From Vicinamibacterales bacterium (GTDB taxonomy: Bacteria > Acidobacteriota > Vicinamibacteria > Vicinamibacterales > Fen-181), in the NCBI GenBank assembly GCA_036504215.1, contig DASXVO010000074.1, positions 1 through 48,363 of the forward strand: DNA of 48,363 nt, in the 5' to 3' direction. Shown one piece after another: positions 1 through 9,013 of this stretch. Under the pieces are notes generated by a model. That model did no database searches, was not told the DNA's origin, and saw nothing but the letters and a program-made list of their open reading frames with translations. The position numbers and the translations under genes are program-made. The stretch's first letter is position 1. Every line of letters starts with the position of its first letter.

Positions 1-1313
1 AGGTAGTCGGCCAGTATCCGGTGCGGGCTCGGTCCGGACAGGTCGCTGAAGATACGGACGGCTCGGACGGTGTCCGCCACGTTGCTCGCGCCCCACGCCA
101 CGAAGACGGCGAGCGCGATCCCCCGCAGCCGACGGGACGGCTCGCGGACCATGAACGCCGCCAGACAGGCGATCGGCATCAGAAGCGGAAGATGAAGATA
201 TCGCACCATGGGCGGGACGCCCGTGGTGAGCATGCACGCGAGCGTGTAGGACGCCAGGCCGAAGGCGCCGACCAGCATGAGGAACGCCGCCACGTCGGTC
301 CGGCCGTCGTCCCTGCGCCACGTCCAGGCCAGCCTGGCGAGCATCACCGACAACGTGGGGAACAGAACCCAGCCGAGGGCCGGAGAGCCGACGATCTTCG
401 CTCCTCCCGTGTAGAGCCCGATCCGGTAGGTTCCGAAGAGGACAGGCAGACAATCGGTGAACAGGTACACGATGCGCGGCCAGAGATCGCCAGCGCGGAA
501 GCAGGTGTTGACCGCCAGCATCCGGACCTGCATGAAGAGCGACGTGTTGTTCAGGTGGAGATTCAGGTCGTCGATGGCCAGCCAGACGAGGCCGAATCCA
601 GCCGCCATCCGGAGTGCCCTGGTGAGCGACGATCGGCGCCAGAGCGTGCCGGCCGCCGCCTCGACAATCACGAGCGCTGGCAGCACAAACAACGTGAACT
701 CGCGGTGCAGGTAGGCGAGCGCGAACATGGCGCCGAAGGCGAACGGCTTGTTCCGGAGCGCCCACAGGGTCAGCACGTAGAAGTACAGTTCGCCGGCGCC
801 ACAGCCCTGTCCGTCGAGCAGGCTGCCCGCGATGGCGGGAGAAGCCGCGATGAACGGGAGCGCGGCTATCAGCGCCACGGCCGGCCGAAGCCGAAGTTCC
901 CGCCCGAGCGTCCGCATGAGGAACAACGCGGCCGCCACGTTCAGCAGCATGAGCGGAAATCGCAGCGCCGTCACGGACGGTCGGGCCAGCCAGAAGAACG
1001 GCGCAACGATCCAGGCCTGCACGCCGAGCATGTAGCTCTGGCCGTAGAAGAAGAGCGGGAATGCGCGGAACTCGCTCAAGTGCTTCGCCATCAGGCCGAT
1101 GACTGCCTGGTCCGAGTCGAAGCGTGTGCTCTCCCACAGCACCCACGGCGCGGCACGCAAGGCCACCAGGGCCGAGGTGATCAGCACGGCGGCCCACCAC
1201 TCGCGCCGACCGCCGTCCAGGATGGCGAGCACACGACAGCGGACAGCCAGCCATTCGACGAGGGACGCCTCAGACGACGACTGCGAATTGGCGGAGACGA
1301 CGTTAGTCTTCAT
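1..1313 (-). CDS. GT-C-like polytopic membrane glycosyltransferase, 3' end outside window
   Basis: The minus strand is open from an ATG at 1313 to the window edge, about 437 codons, so the C-terminus is missing. After a hydrophilic N-terminus of about 35 residues the product is a string of hydrophobic segments. The first extracytoplasmic loop reads TRFDSDQAVIGLMAKHL, the Asp-rich first loop typical of GT-C enzymes that use lipid-linked sugars; it is followed by FPLFFYGQSYMLG. An in-frame ATG at 1352 also exists, but it overlaps a TGCTAGCAT extended -10 (1351-1358), so 1313 is preferred. No good ribosome site precedes either start. The long plus-strand open frame over this stretch is an antisense shadow. 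Donor and acceptor are unknown; the neighbours suggest surface-glycan work. Confidence 0.75.
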   Translation of the reverse strand, partial: MKTNVVSANSQSSSEASLVEWLAVRCRVLAILDGGRREWWAAVLITSALVALRAAPWVLWESTRFDSDQAVIGLMAKHLSEFRAFPLFFYGQSYMLGVQAWIVAPFFWLARPSVTALRFPLMLLNVAAALFLMRTLGRELRLRPAVALIAALPFIAASPAIAGSLLDGQGCGAGELYFYVLTLWALRNKPFAFGAMFALAYLHREFTLFVLPALVIVEAAAGTLWRRSSLTRALRMAAGFGLVWLAIDDLNLHLNNTSLFMQVRMLAVNTCFRAGDLWPRIVYLFTDCLPVLFGTYRIGLYTGGAKIVGSPALGWVLFPTLSVMLARLAWTWRRDDGRTDVAAFLMLVGAFGLASYTLACMLTTGVPPMVRYLHLPLLMPIACLAAFMVREPSRRLRGIALAVFVAWGASNVADTVRAVRIFSDLSGPSPHRILADY

Positions 1314-1463
1314 GGCCGTGGAGTGGGCGTGCAGCCGGTGACGGAAGGCCATGCTAGCACGCTTCAGTCACCTCGAGGCGCGCCGTCGCTCCTCGTCACG
1401 ATCTGGCGCCGCGTGTCCGCGTCGTTGTTCCCCGGCGGGGCAATCAGCTATCATTCCGGCCCA

Positions 1464-3503
1464 ATGGACCGTCGGTCAGCGCCCGGATCCCGTGCAGTAC
1501 CCGTCCTCTGGGTCATCCTGCTCTACGCGCTGCTCGAGGTCGCATTCGCGTACCCGCTCTCGATGCATCCCTGGGACACCGCGCTGCGCATCGGATCCGA
1601 CACGGATCTGTACACCTGGACGCTGGCCTGGGACGCCCACGCCTTCCTGCACCGCCCGCTCTCGATCTTCGACGCGAACATCTTCTACCCTGCGCCAAAC
1701 ACGCTCGCCTTCTCGGAGAACCTGATCGGGGCCGCGTTCATCTCGGCACCCGTTCAGTGGATCACCGGCAATCCAGTCCTGGCGTTGAACTTCGCGGCAC
1801 TGAGCTCGGGCGTGCTCTCCGGCCTCGGTGGCTACGTGCTGGGGCGGGCTCTTGGAATGAGCCGGCTGGCCGCCTTCCTGTCGGGCCTCATCTACGCCTT
1901 CGGGCCGCCGCGGTTCCTCCGCCTCGGACAACTCCATCTGACCACGGTCCAGTGGATTCCATTCGGCCTCGCGTCGCTGCACCGATACCTGGACGGCGGG
2001 CGCCGCCGCGATCTCTGGATGGCCGTCGGGTTCTTCACGCTGCAGGTGCTGTCGAGCGGCCATGGCGCGGCGTTCATGGCAGTCGCCTACGTGGCCCTCC
2101 TCATCTACCGTGTCGCTCTCGGAGACGAGGTTGCGCCGTTCAGGCGGCTGCGCGACTTCGGCATGCCCGGCCTCCTGCTGGTACTACCCATCGTCTTTGC
2201 CGTGCTGCCGTATCGGAGCGTCCAGCAGGAGGGGCTTCGACGGACGCTGGACGACTGGACGGCCACCTTCGAGAGCCTGCTCGCTTCCCCGTCACATCTG
2301 CACCAGTACCTCATCTCGCTCGTGCCGGGCCTGAGAATCAACCAGCGAGGGAAGGCGTACCTCTTCCCCGGCGTGCTGCCTGTCCTGCTCGCGGCAATCG
2401 CGCTGTGGCCACGCTGGCGTCGGGCACCAGTCGAGGCGATCGTGGCCGGGACCACGAGTGTTGTGGCGGTGCGTGCCAGTTGGCGTGAGCGGTGCCAACG
2501 CGGGATGGCGGTCGTGCTCGACCTCATCGCGCTCGTCAGCCTGGTAACGGGCGTCTTTGTCGCGATCGGTGGGCCGCTCAGGATCCGGTGGGCGGGCGCC
2601 CCGGTCTTCTCGGCGGCCGGGCCGTGGCGGCTGTGGCTGGCGGCGTCCGCGGCCCTCGGAATCCGTCTCGGCATCCGCCGATGGGTCCCGCTCGACCCGC
2701 ACCAACCCGTGGTCGTGATGAAGCGCCTCCAGGTGATCTGGCGTGCCGTGGTGCTTCGAGTGCAGGCGTGGCGGGCCACGCATCGACAGTCACCGTCCCT
2801 CTTCTACGGCCTGCTCGCACTCATCGCCTTTCTGATGACCACCCCCCGGCCGTTGACGCTGTGGCCCTACGTCTACTCCTGGCCCGGCTTCAACTTCATC
2901 CGGGTTCCGTCGCGGTTTGCGATGCTGGGGCTGATGTGCGTCGGCGTGCTGGCGGGGCTCGGGTTCGACAGGTTGTTCGCCCGGCGCCGGCGGGCCTGGC
3001 GCGCCGTCGCCGCCGGGCTGGCCGCGGGCGTGCTCGTGGCCGAGTATGCGACGATGCCGCTCACGAACACGTTGCCGTATACGATCGATATCCCCGCGAT
3101 CGACCAGTGGCTCGACACCAGGCCCAAGCCCTTCTCGGTGGCCGAAGTGCCGGTCCTGCCGCACGTGCGTGAGTCCGACGCGGCCCGGTACGAGAAGCGG
3201 CAGTCGGTCTACATGACGCACTCGATGGCCCACTGGCAGAAGACGATCCACGGGTCCAGCGGTTTTCGGCTGCTGCTCCACGACCGGCTCAACGCCGAGC
3301 TCAGCACGTTCCCAAACCGGACCGCGCTCGAGAGCCTGGTCCAAATCCACGTCACCTACCTCGTGGTTCACACCGATCTCTACCAGACCGGCGAATGGGC
3401 CCAAGTGGAGCCGCGCTTCGCCGAGTTTGCGGAATGGATGACGCTCGAGCACGTCGAAGGGGCCGGCCGCGTGTATTCCCTGCATCGCCCGCGGCAGGAG
3501 TAG
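1464..3503 (+). CDS. polytopic membrane protein, GT-C-like paralogue family A, copy 1
   Basis: This 679-residue multi-spanning protein starts with hydrophobic VLWVILLYALLEVAFAYPLSMHP. Its first outer loop holds IGSDTDLYTWTLAWDAHAF and FDANIFYPAPNTLAFSENL, with Asp residues placed as in GT-C transferases. Later landmarks are LQVLSSGHGAAFM, PGFNFIRVPSRFAMLGL and HWQKTIHGSSGFR. The C-terminal part after the last helix is soluble. The gene at 6800-9004 is a clear full-length paralogue and 3549-5213 a more distant one. ATG 1464 is chosen because it follows TATCAT (1449-1454) by nine bases, consistent with a leaderless message, and because the hydrophobic N-terminus begins there. No database family is recognised with certainty; extracytoplasmic sugar transfer is an inference. 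Confidence 0.8.
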   Translation: MDRRSAPGSRAVPVLWVILLYALLEVAFAYPLSMHPWDTALRIGSDTDLYTWTLAWDAHAFLHRPLSIFDANIFYPAPNTLAFSENLIGAAFISAPVQWITGNPVLALNFAALSSGVLSGLGGYVLGRALGMSRLAAFLSGLIYAFGPPRFLRLGQLHLTTVQWIPFGLASLHRYLDGGRRRDLWMAVGFFTLQVLSSGHGAAFMAVAYVALLIYRVALGDEVAPFRRLRDFGMPGLLLVLPIVFAVLPYRSVQQEGLRRTLDDWTATFESLLASPSHLHQYLISLVPGLRINQRGKAYLFPGVLPVLLAAIALWPRWRRAPVEAIVAGTTSVVAVRASWRERCQRGMAVVLDLIALVSLVTGVFVAIGGPLRIRWAGAPVFSAAGPWRLWLAASAALGIRLGIRRWVPLDPHQPVVVMKRLQVIWRAVVLRVQAWRATHRQSPSLFYGLLALIAFLMTTPRPLTLWPYVYSWPGFNFIRVPSRFAMLGLMCVGVLAGLGFDRLFARRRRAWRAVAAGLAAGVLVAEYATMPLTNTLPYTIDIPAIDQWLDTRPKPFSVAEVPVLPHVRESDAARYEKRQSVYMTHSMAHWQKTIHGSSGFRLLLHDRLNAELSTFPNRTALESLVQIHVTYLVVHTDLYQTGEWAQVEPRFAEFAEWMTLEHVEGAGRVYSLHRPRQE

Positions 3504-3548
3504 GGCAGCCGTGTGTCGGCCGAGGAGTCGGTGGGTCGAGAGGAGCAC

Positions 3549-5213
3549 ATGTTCAACTGGTCGTCATCCACGGCTTCGGTGACCGGGGAGGGCGCGGCGC
3601 GGCCCGGCGCGCGCCGGATCGCGTGGGGCCGGGAACTCGTGACGCTGGCGCTGTTCGTGTTGCTGGCCGTGGCGCACACCTGGCCCCTGGCCAGCGCGCC
3701 GAATACGTGGTGTCGCAACGACAATGGGGACGCCGGCCTCAACGAGTGGGCACTCGCGTGGGTGGCGCACCAGGTGGTCCGGGATCCGGTGCACCTGTTC
3801 GACGCGAACATCTTCTATCCCGAACGACGCACGCTGGCGTTCTCCGAGCATCTGCTGCCGGAGGCCGCGCTCGTGGCTCCGCTGCTGTGGGGCGGTGGGT
3901 CGCCAGTGCTCGCCCACAACGTTGCCCTGCTGGCGGGATTCGTGTTGACGGGCTGGGCGATGTGCTTCGTCGTCCGGCGGTGGACTGGCAGCCTGGCGGC
4001 GGGGCTCGTGGCGGGGTCGCTCGCGGCCTTCAACGCGCACACTCTGACGCGCCTGGCAAATCTCCAGGCGCAGCACGTCCAGTACCTGCCCCTGGCCCTT
4101 CTGGCGCTCGATCGGCTGCTCGACTCCCCGCGCGTACGACACGCCCTGGCCCTGGCCGCGTACGTGACGCTGCAGGTCCTGTCGTCCAGCTACTTCCTGC
4201 TCTTCACCGTGGTGACCGTCGCCGCGTCCAGCCTCGTTCGACCCGGCGACTGGCTTGGCGCCCGCTTTCGACGAGTGGCTCCCCTGCTGCTGCTTGCCGT
4301 GCTCGTCGCGGTGCTCGCGCTCCTGCCGGTGATCGCCACCTATTGGCTGGTGCGCCAGGAGCAGGGGTTCGTGCGCACGATGAAGGACGTTCGAACCTAC
4401 TCCGCCATCTGGACCGACTACCTCGCGACCGGGGCGCTCGTGCACTGGGGCTGGAGCGGGCGCTTCTTCCGGGGGAACGGTTACTTTCAGGGATTCACGG
4501 CGCTTGGCCTGGCCGGGCTGTGCCTGGTGACGGGAACCGCGCTGAAGGACCGCCGGGCCAGGATGTGCCTGGCCGCCGCGCTCGCGGCCTTCGTGCTGTC
4601 GTTCGGCTCGCAGTTGCCGTTCTACGAGTTCCTCTTCAATCACGTCCCGCTATTCGATACGGTCCGGTCGGTCGATCGCTTCGCGCAGGTGACGATCCTC
4701 GGCGTGGCCGCGCTCGCAGGCTTCGGCGTCGCGTGGTGTCTGAGGAAGGCAACCAGTCGGCGCCAGGCCCTGATCCTGGCGTTCGTGTTGCTGGCGGCGG
4801 TCAACATCGAGGCGTGGCGAGGGCCGCTGACCTATACGAGGTTCGAGGGGCTTCCGCGGGTTCTCAGGAGCCTGGCCGGGGCACCTGGCGCCGTGGTCGT
4901 CTACTTTCCCTACTACCACCGCGGCGGCGAGGCCGGCCTCAATTCCCGATTCATGTTGTGGTCCACGCTGAACTGGCGCCCGATGCTGAACGGGTACTCG
5001 GGATTCATGCCCGCCAGCTTCCACCGGACCGCGGATGCCGTGGGTCGGTTCCCGGACGCCGCAAGCCTCGGCTACCTGCAGAGCGTCGGCGTCACGCACA
5101 TCGTGGTGGACGGGGCCAATATGAACAAGCCCCAATTCCACCAAGTGACCGAGGCCGAGGGATTGAAGCTGTGGGCGAGCGACGGGACGGTCTTCATCTA
5201 CACGATTCGCTGA
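3549..5213 (+). CDS. polytopic membrane protein, GT-C-like paralogue family A, copy 2 (divergent)
   Basis: This 554-residue multi-spanning protein lies 45 bp after its paralogue and was probably co-transcribed with it. Shared landmarks are NDNGDAGLNEWALAWVAHQV in the first loop, FDANIFYPERRTLAFSEHLL, LQVLSSSYFLLFT, VRSVDRFAQV and NWRPMLNGYSGF near the C-terminus. It is about 125 residues shorter than copy 1 because the long middle cytoplasmic segment is absent. ATG 3549 has an AGGAG five bases upstream; an in-frame GTG at 3513 has no ribosome site. The repeated AWxxH plus FDANIxYP pattern argues for a shared substrate class. Function is inferred only from the fold-like features. Confidence 0.78.
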   Translation: MFNWSSSTASVTGEGAARPGARRIAWGRELVTLALFVLLAVAHTWPLASAPNTWCRNDNGDAGLNEWALAWVAHQVVRDPVHLFDANIFYPERRTLAFSEHLLPEAALVAPLLWGGGSPVLAHNVALLAGFVLTGWAMCFVVRRWTGSLAAGLVAGSLAAFNAHTLTRLANLQAQHVQYLPLALLALDRLLDSPRVRHALALAAYVTLQVLSSSYFLLFTVVTVAASSLVRPGDWLGARFRRVAPLLLLAVLVAVLALLPVIATYWLVRQEQGFVRTMKDVRTYSAIWTDYLATGALVHWGWSGRFFRGNGYFQGFTALGLAGLCLVTGTALKDRRARMCLAAALAAFVLSFGSQLPFYEFLFNHVPLFDTVRSVDRFAQVTILGVAALAGFGVAWCLRKATSRRQALILAFVLLAAVNIEAWRGPLTYTRFEGLPRVLRSLAGAPGAVVVYFPYYHRGGEAGLNSRFMLWSTLNWRPMLNGYSGFMPASFHRTADAVGRFPDAASLGYLQSVGVTHIVVDGANMNKPQFHQVTEAEGLKLWASDGTVFIYTIR

Positions 5214-5252
5214 TGACCCGGTCCGACGGCGCCCGTTTCGCCCGCGTCCGGT

Positions 5253-6674
5253 TCAGGCGGCGCCGGTCGAATCGCGCCCGGTCGCGCGCACCGGCCACGA
5301 ACGCGCGAGGGCTATGCCCGCGACCAGGATGAGGGCGACGGTCAGCATGGCCGCGAGGTTCGGGACGTACGTCCAGTAGCTCGAAAAATCCCAGAAGTAG
5401 AACGAGGGGAGCAGGCCGCGGATTCCCAGCGGGAAGAGGCTGTCCCGCTCGGCGATCTTCTCCGACAGGTAGGGGAACAGCACATCCGGCGTTCTGAGCC
5501 ATCGGACGGCGAGCGCCGCCTGGTAGACCAGCGCCACGACCGTCGCGGCCGGCAGGTATCGGCGCAGACGCGGGTATGCCGCCAGGCCGGTCACCATCGG
5601 CACGGCCCAGAGCCACATCGCGGGCCAGGCAAAGCGCGACGTTGGCGCGCCGCCGCCGTACCGCGCGAGCTCGAGGGAATTCGGTCCGATCAGGGACAGG
5701 TAGAGCAGTCCCCAAAACGCCGCCTGCGCCGGTTGGCGGCGGAAGAAGAGGGGCAGGAACAGGACGCCGGCGAGTAACAGCGGATTCCGCACGAACATCC
5801 CCTGGCTCTGATCGAGATGCAGGCCAAGGAAGATCTCCGCGGCCCTCGAAGGCACCGACGCCACCTCCGCGATGAAGCGGCCGCCAGTGAGGTTGTCGTA
5901 GGCCCAGACGTTGAACGCCACCAGTCCGAGCGGACCGACCACGAGGCACCCGGCGCTCATGAGCGCCATTCGTGCGGTCGCGGGTCTTGCCGTCCGGGAC
6001 GCGTGCCACGCGACGCCCAGCAGGCCGGCCAGGAAGACTCCAGACGTGGCGACGAACTTCACGTTGAGCCAGGTGAGCAGCCCCATCGCGAGGCCCGCTC
6101 CGGCCCATGCCAGCGGCCTGGCGTCATCCTCCTCGCGGTTCAGCAGCCACAGCGCGAGCGCCGTCGCGAACACGCCCGCCGGCAGGTCGGGAAAGATCCG
6201 CGATCCGCCGAAGCACGCCGGGCTGCACACGACGACTCCAAGCGTCAGCCAGGCGGCGTCGGCGGGCGTCAGCCGGGCGCGGGTCCACCGGACGATCGAC
6301 CACGGCAGCAGCGCCATCAGGAGGCACAGCCAGATCCTGACAGCGGCTTGGCCCTGGAGCCAGAAGGGGAGCGCGATCAGGATGGACATCCCGGGCGTAT
6401 GGAACGGCATCCACCGATGCTGGACGAAGACCATGTGCGGCGGGACCGGCCCGAAGATGGCGGCGGTCTGCGCATCGCGCGCATAGGCGGGGCGGAGGTC
6501 GAAGCTGGCGTCGGTGACCAGGCTGTCGGCCATGATCAGGTAGTGGGGCTCGTCGCCGTTGGTGCCCGCCTTCCCGATGGTCAGCGCGCAGACGATCAGC
6601 GCGAGGATGGTCGGCAAGAGCACGACGGCCAGGAGCGTCCGGCGCGATCGGGCGGTCAGTGTCGGGAGCGTCAT
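5253..6674 (-). CDS. polytopic membrane protein with GDEPHY loop, GT-C/PMT-like
   Basis: The 473-residue product begins with one hydrophobic helix (LLAVVLLPTILALIVCAL) followed by a loop TNGDEPHYLIMADSL. An acidic G-D-E-P-H-Y motif in the first outer loop is characteristic of bacterial mannosyl/arabinosyl-transferase-like GT-C proteins. About ten further hydrophobic segments follow, with RFAWPAMWLWAVP late in the chain. It is not a close relative of its two plus-strand neighbours. The gene converges with 3549-5213 and diverges from 6800-9004. TATACT (6684-6689) ends nine bases before the ATG, suggesting a leaderless message. The N-terminal loop makes a lipid-linked sugar transferase plausible; the substrate is unknown. 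Confidence 0.75.
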   Translation of the reverse strand: MTLPTLTARSRRTLLAVVLLPTILALIVCALTIGKAGTNGDEPHYLIMADSLVTDASFDLRPAYARDAQTAAIFGPVPPHMVFVQHRWMPFHTPGMSILIALPFWLQGQAAVRIWLCLLMALLPWSIVRWTRARLTPADAAWLTLGVVVCSPACFGGSRIFPDLPAGVFATALALWLLNREEDDARPLAWAGAGLAMGLLTWLNVKFVATSGVFLAGLLGVAWHASRTARPATARMALMSAGCLVVGPLGLVAFNVWAYDNLTGGRFIAEVASVPSRAAEIFLGLHLDQSQGMFVRNPLLLAGVLFLPLFFRRQPAQAAFWGLLYLSLIGPNSLELARYGGGAPTSRFAWPAMWLWAVPMVTGLAAYPRLRRYLPAATVVALVYQAALAVRWLRTPDVLFPYLSEKIAERDSLFPLGIRGLLPSFYFWDFSSYWTYVPNLAAMLTVALILVAGIALARSWPVRATGRDSTGAA

Positions 6675-6799
6675 CGGTCGGAGAGTATACCCCAGCAGCC
6701 CGGCGGCCGACGCCGCGTGCCGGGCGGCGTGCCGGGCGGCGTCTGGCGCGGGCGGCTCCGCGCGGAAGGGGCGGGACCACAGTGCTACAATCGGGCCCC

Positions 6800-9004
6800 G
6801 TGGGTCGTGACCTTGGCGCTCCGTCCGTCCGGATCTCTCTCTTGTCCCGCGAGACGTGGCTGGTCGTGCTCTTGTACGTGGCGCTCACGCTGCTTCTGGC
6901 GTATCCGATCTCGATGCACCCCTCGACGCTCAGATTCCCGACGGGGCCGGACGGGGACCTGGGCATGTATCTCCTGGGATGGAATACCCACGCGTTCCTC
7001 GACAAGCCCTGGGCGATCTTCGACGCGAACATCTACTATCCGCAGCGCCTGACGCTCGCGTACGGCGAGAACGTGATCGGAATCTCGCTGTTCGCCGCGC
7101 CGGTCATCTGGATCACCGACGATCTCCTGCTGGCCGCCAACTTCGTGGCCCTGCTGTCGTGCGTCCTGTGCGGGCTCGGGGCGTACGTGCTCGCCCGGCG
7201 CCTCGGACTCAGCGTCGCGGCAGCCGTGCTGTGCGGGGTCATCTTCGAGTGCTCGCCGCCACGGTTCTTCCGCGTGACCCAGATGAACCTGTCGTCCGTG
7301 CAGTGGATCCCGTTCGCGTTGGCTTCACTGCACGCCTACCTCGACGAAGGGCGGAAGCGGGACCTTCGCGTTGCGGCGGGGTTCTTCTCGCTGCAGGCGC
7401 TCTCCAGCGGCCACGGTGCGGTGTTCATGAGCGTGACGCTCGCCCTGTTCGGGGCGTACCGCATTCTGCTCGGCGAACCCCTCCGCCTGTTCCGGCGCGT
7501 GCGTGACCTCGGGGTGACGGGCGTCCTGCTGCTCGCACCGGCCGTCCTGGTGTTCCTGCCCTACCTGGCGGTGCAGGACGACGTTGGCCTGAGGCGCGGC
7601 CTGGGGAGCTGGACCCAGGACCTCACGTCGTTTCTCGCGTCGCCGTCGCACGTGCACGCCTTCCTGTTGTCGGCTGTCGGCGCGGCTCGCGTCAACCAAA
7701 CCGCCCAAGCGTACCTGTTCCCAGGGTATGTGCCGCTTCTGCTCGCGCTGGTTGCGCTGGCCTGGCCCCGGCTCGGGCGTTCCCGGCGCGAGACGCCGCC
7801 ACTGGCCATCGATCGCGGGCCCACCGGGCCGGGCGACGGGTCCGCCGATCCGGTCGTTGCCGATGTGGATGGCGCGACGAGACCCGAGCGCGGCGTCGGC
7901 ACGCCGGGCGCATGGACGCGCGTCGCCCTCCTCGCCGACCTCGGCGCGGTGGCGTCTGCAGTACTCGGCCTCGTGGTGATCTACGCGGGGTCGATCAGGT
8001 GGAAGGTGGGACCCGTCGTGATCTTGACGGCCCGGGACGCGTTTCGCCCCTGGATGTTCTTCGCGATCTGCGTGATCGCCAGGCTGGCCATTCTCCGGCG
8101 CGCGCCCCTCCATGCCCGACGCCGCCTGTTCACATGGTGGTCGGCGGTGGCCCCCCTGGCCCGGGGAGGCTGGAAGGCGTGGCGACCCGCGATGGCGAGC
8201 GTCGTGCGACTGCCGGCGGTGACCGTTCGCCTCGCCCGGCTCGCATGGGTCCGGCTGGGGCCGGTGCGGCGATGGGCGAGCGTGCAGAGAACGGACGCGA
8301 CCGGCTTCTACGGCGTGCTCACCGCGGTGATGTTTGGACTCGCGCTCGGACCACCCTACGGACTCTGGCGGTACGTGTACTCGTTGCCCGGGTTCAACTT
8401 CATTCGCGTGTCATCCCGCTTCTCGATTGTCCTCGTGCTCGGCCTGGCGGTCCTCGCGGCAATTGGCTTCGACAGGCTCACGGCCGGCCGAACGCGGAGG
8501 ATACGCACGCGGCTCGCGGTGATCGTCGGGGCGCTCCTGGTCGCGGAGTTTGCAGCCATGCCCATGCGCGCCGTCCCGAGCAACCTCGAGGTACCCGCCA
8601 TCGATCGCTGGCTCGACACGAAGGCGAAGCCGTTCGTCATCGCCGAACTGCCGTTGCCGAGCTACGACTACGCGGGGGCCTTCGAGCGACAGCAGGTCGC
8701 CTACATGATTCACTCGACGGCGCACTGGCAGAAGACCATTCACGGGTATAGCGGCTGGCGGACTGCGCAGCACATGGACCTGTACAAGAGCCTGGAAGGT
8801 TTTCCAGACGAGACGAGCCTGCGGAACCTGGCGGAGATCGGCGTCACCGATCTCGTGGTCCACACCGACCGGTATCCGTCCACCGAGTGGCCGAAGATCG
8901 AGGAACGGATCGGGCACTTCCAGGCCTGGCTCACGCTCGAGCACGTCGAGGGGGGTGGGCGAGTCTACTCGCTGCGGGCGCCGCGCGCCGCCACGTCCCG
9001 CTGA
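6800..9004 (+). CDS. polytopic membrane protein, GT-C-like paralogue family A, copy 3
   Basis: The 734-residue product matches the protein at 1464-3503 along its whole length: LVVLLYVALTLLLAYPISMHP, a first loop PTGPDGDLGMYLLGWNTHAF, FDANIYYPQRLTLAYGENV, LQALSSGHGAVFM, PGFNFIRVSSRFSIV and HWQKTIHGYSGWR. It is longer because of a Gly/Pro/Arg-rich middle segment around residues 325-375. The start is GTG 6800, eight bases after an extended -10 TGCTACAAT; an in-frame TTG at 6842 is the alternative and sits closer to the first helix. The high similarity of copies 1 and 3, with two unrelated or divergent membrane genes between, points to duplication inside the locus. An extracytoplasmic glycosyl-transfer role is inferred. 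Confidence 0.8.
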   Translation: MGRDLGAPSVRISLLSRETWLVVLLYVALTLLLAYPISMHPSTLRFPTGPDGDLGMYLLGWNTHAFLDKPWAIFDANIYYPQRLTLAYGENVIGISLFAAPVIWITDDLLLAANFVALLSCVLCGLGAYVLARRLGLSVAAAVLCGVIFECSPPRFFRVTQMNLSSVQWIPFALASLHAYLDEGRKRDLRVAAGFFSLQALSSGHGAVFMSVTLALFGAYRILLGEPLRLFRRVRDLGVTGVLLLAPAVLVFLPYLAVQDDVGLRRGLGSWTQDLTSFLASPSHVHAFLLSAVGAARVNQTAQAYLFPGYVPLLLALVALAWPRLGRSRRETPPLAIDRGPTGPGDGSADPVVADVDGATRPERGVGTPGAWTRVALLADLGAVASAVLGLVVIYAGSIRWKVGPVVILTARDAFRPWMFFAICVIARLAILRRAPLHARRRLFTWWSAVAPLARGGWKAWRPAMASVVRLPAVTVRLARLAWVRLGPVRRWASVQRTDATGFYGVLTAVMFGLALGPPYGLWRYVYSLPGFNFIRVSSRFSIVLVLGLAVLAAIGFDRLTAGRTRRIRTRLAVIVGALLVAEFAAMPMRAVPSNLEVPAIDRWLDTKAKPFVIAELPLPSYDYAGAFERQQVAYMIHSTAHWQKTIHGYSGWRTAQHMDLYKSLEGFPDETSLRNLAEIGVTDLVVHTDRYPSTEWPKIEERIGHFQAWLTLEHVEGGGRVYSLRAPRAATSR

Positions 9005-9013
9005 CGGGTGAGA

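Noticed and set aside
21-1463. Long plus-strand open frame in front of the membrane gene at 1464
   Set aside because: Its translation is Arg/Glu/His-rich low-complexity sequence, while the minus strand encodes a well-formed polytopic membrane protein. It is an antisense shadow of GC-rich codon use.
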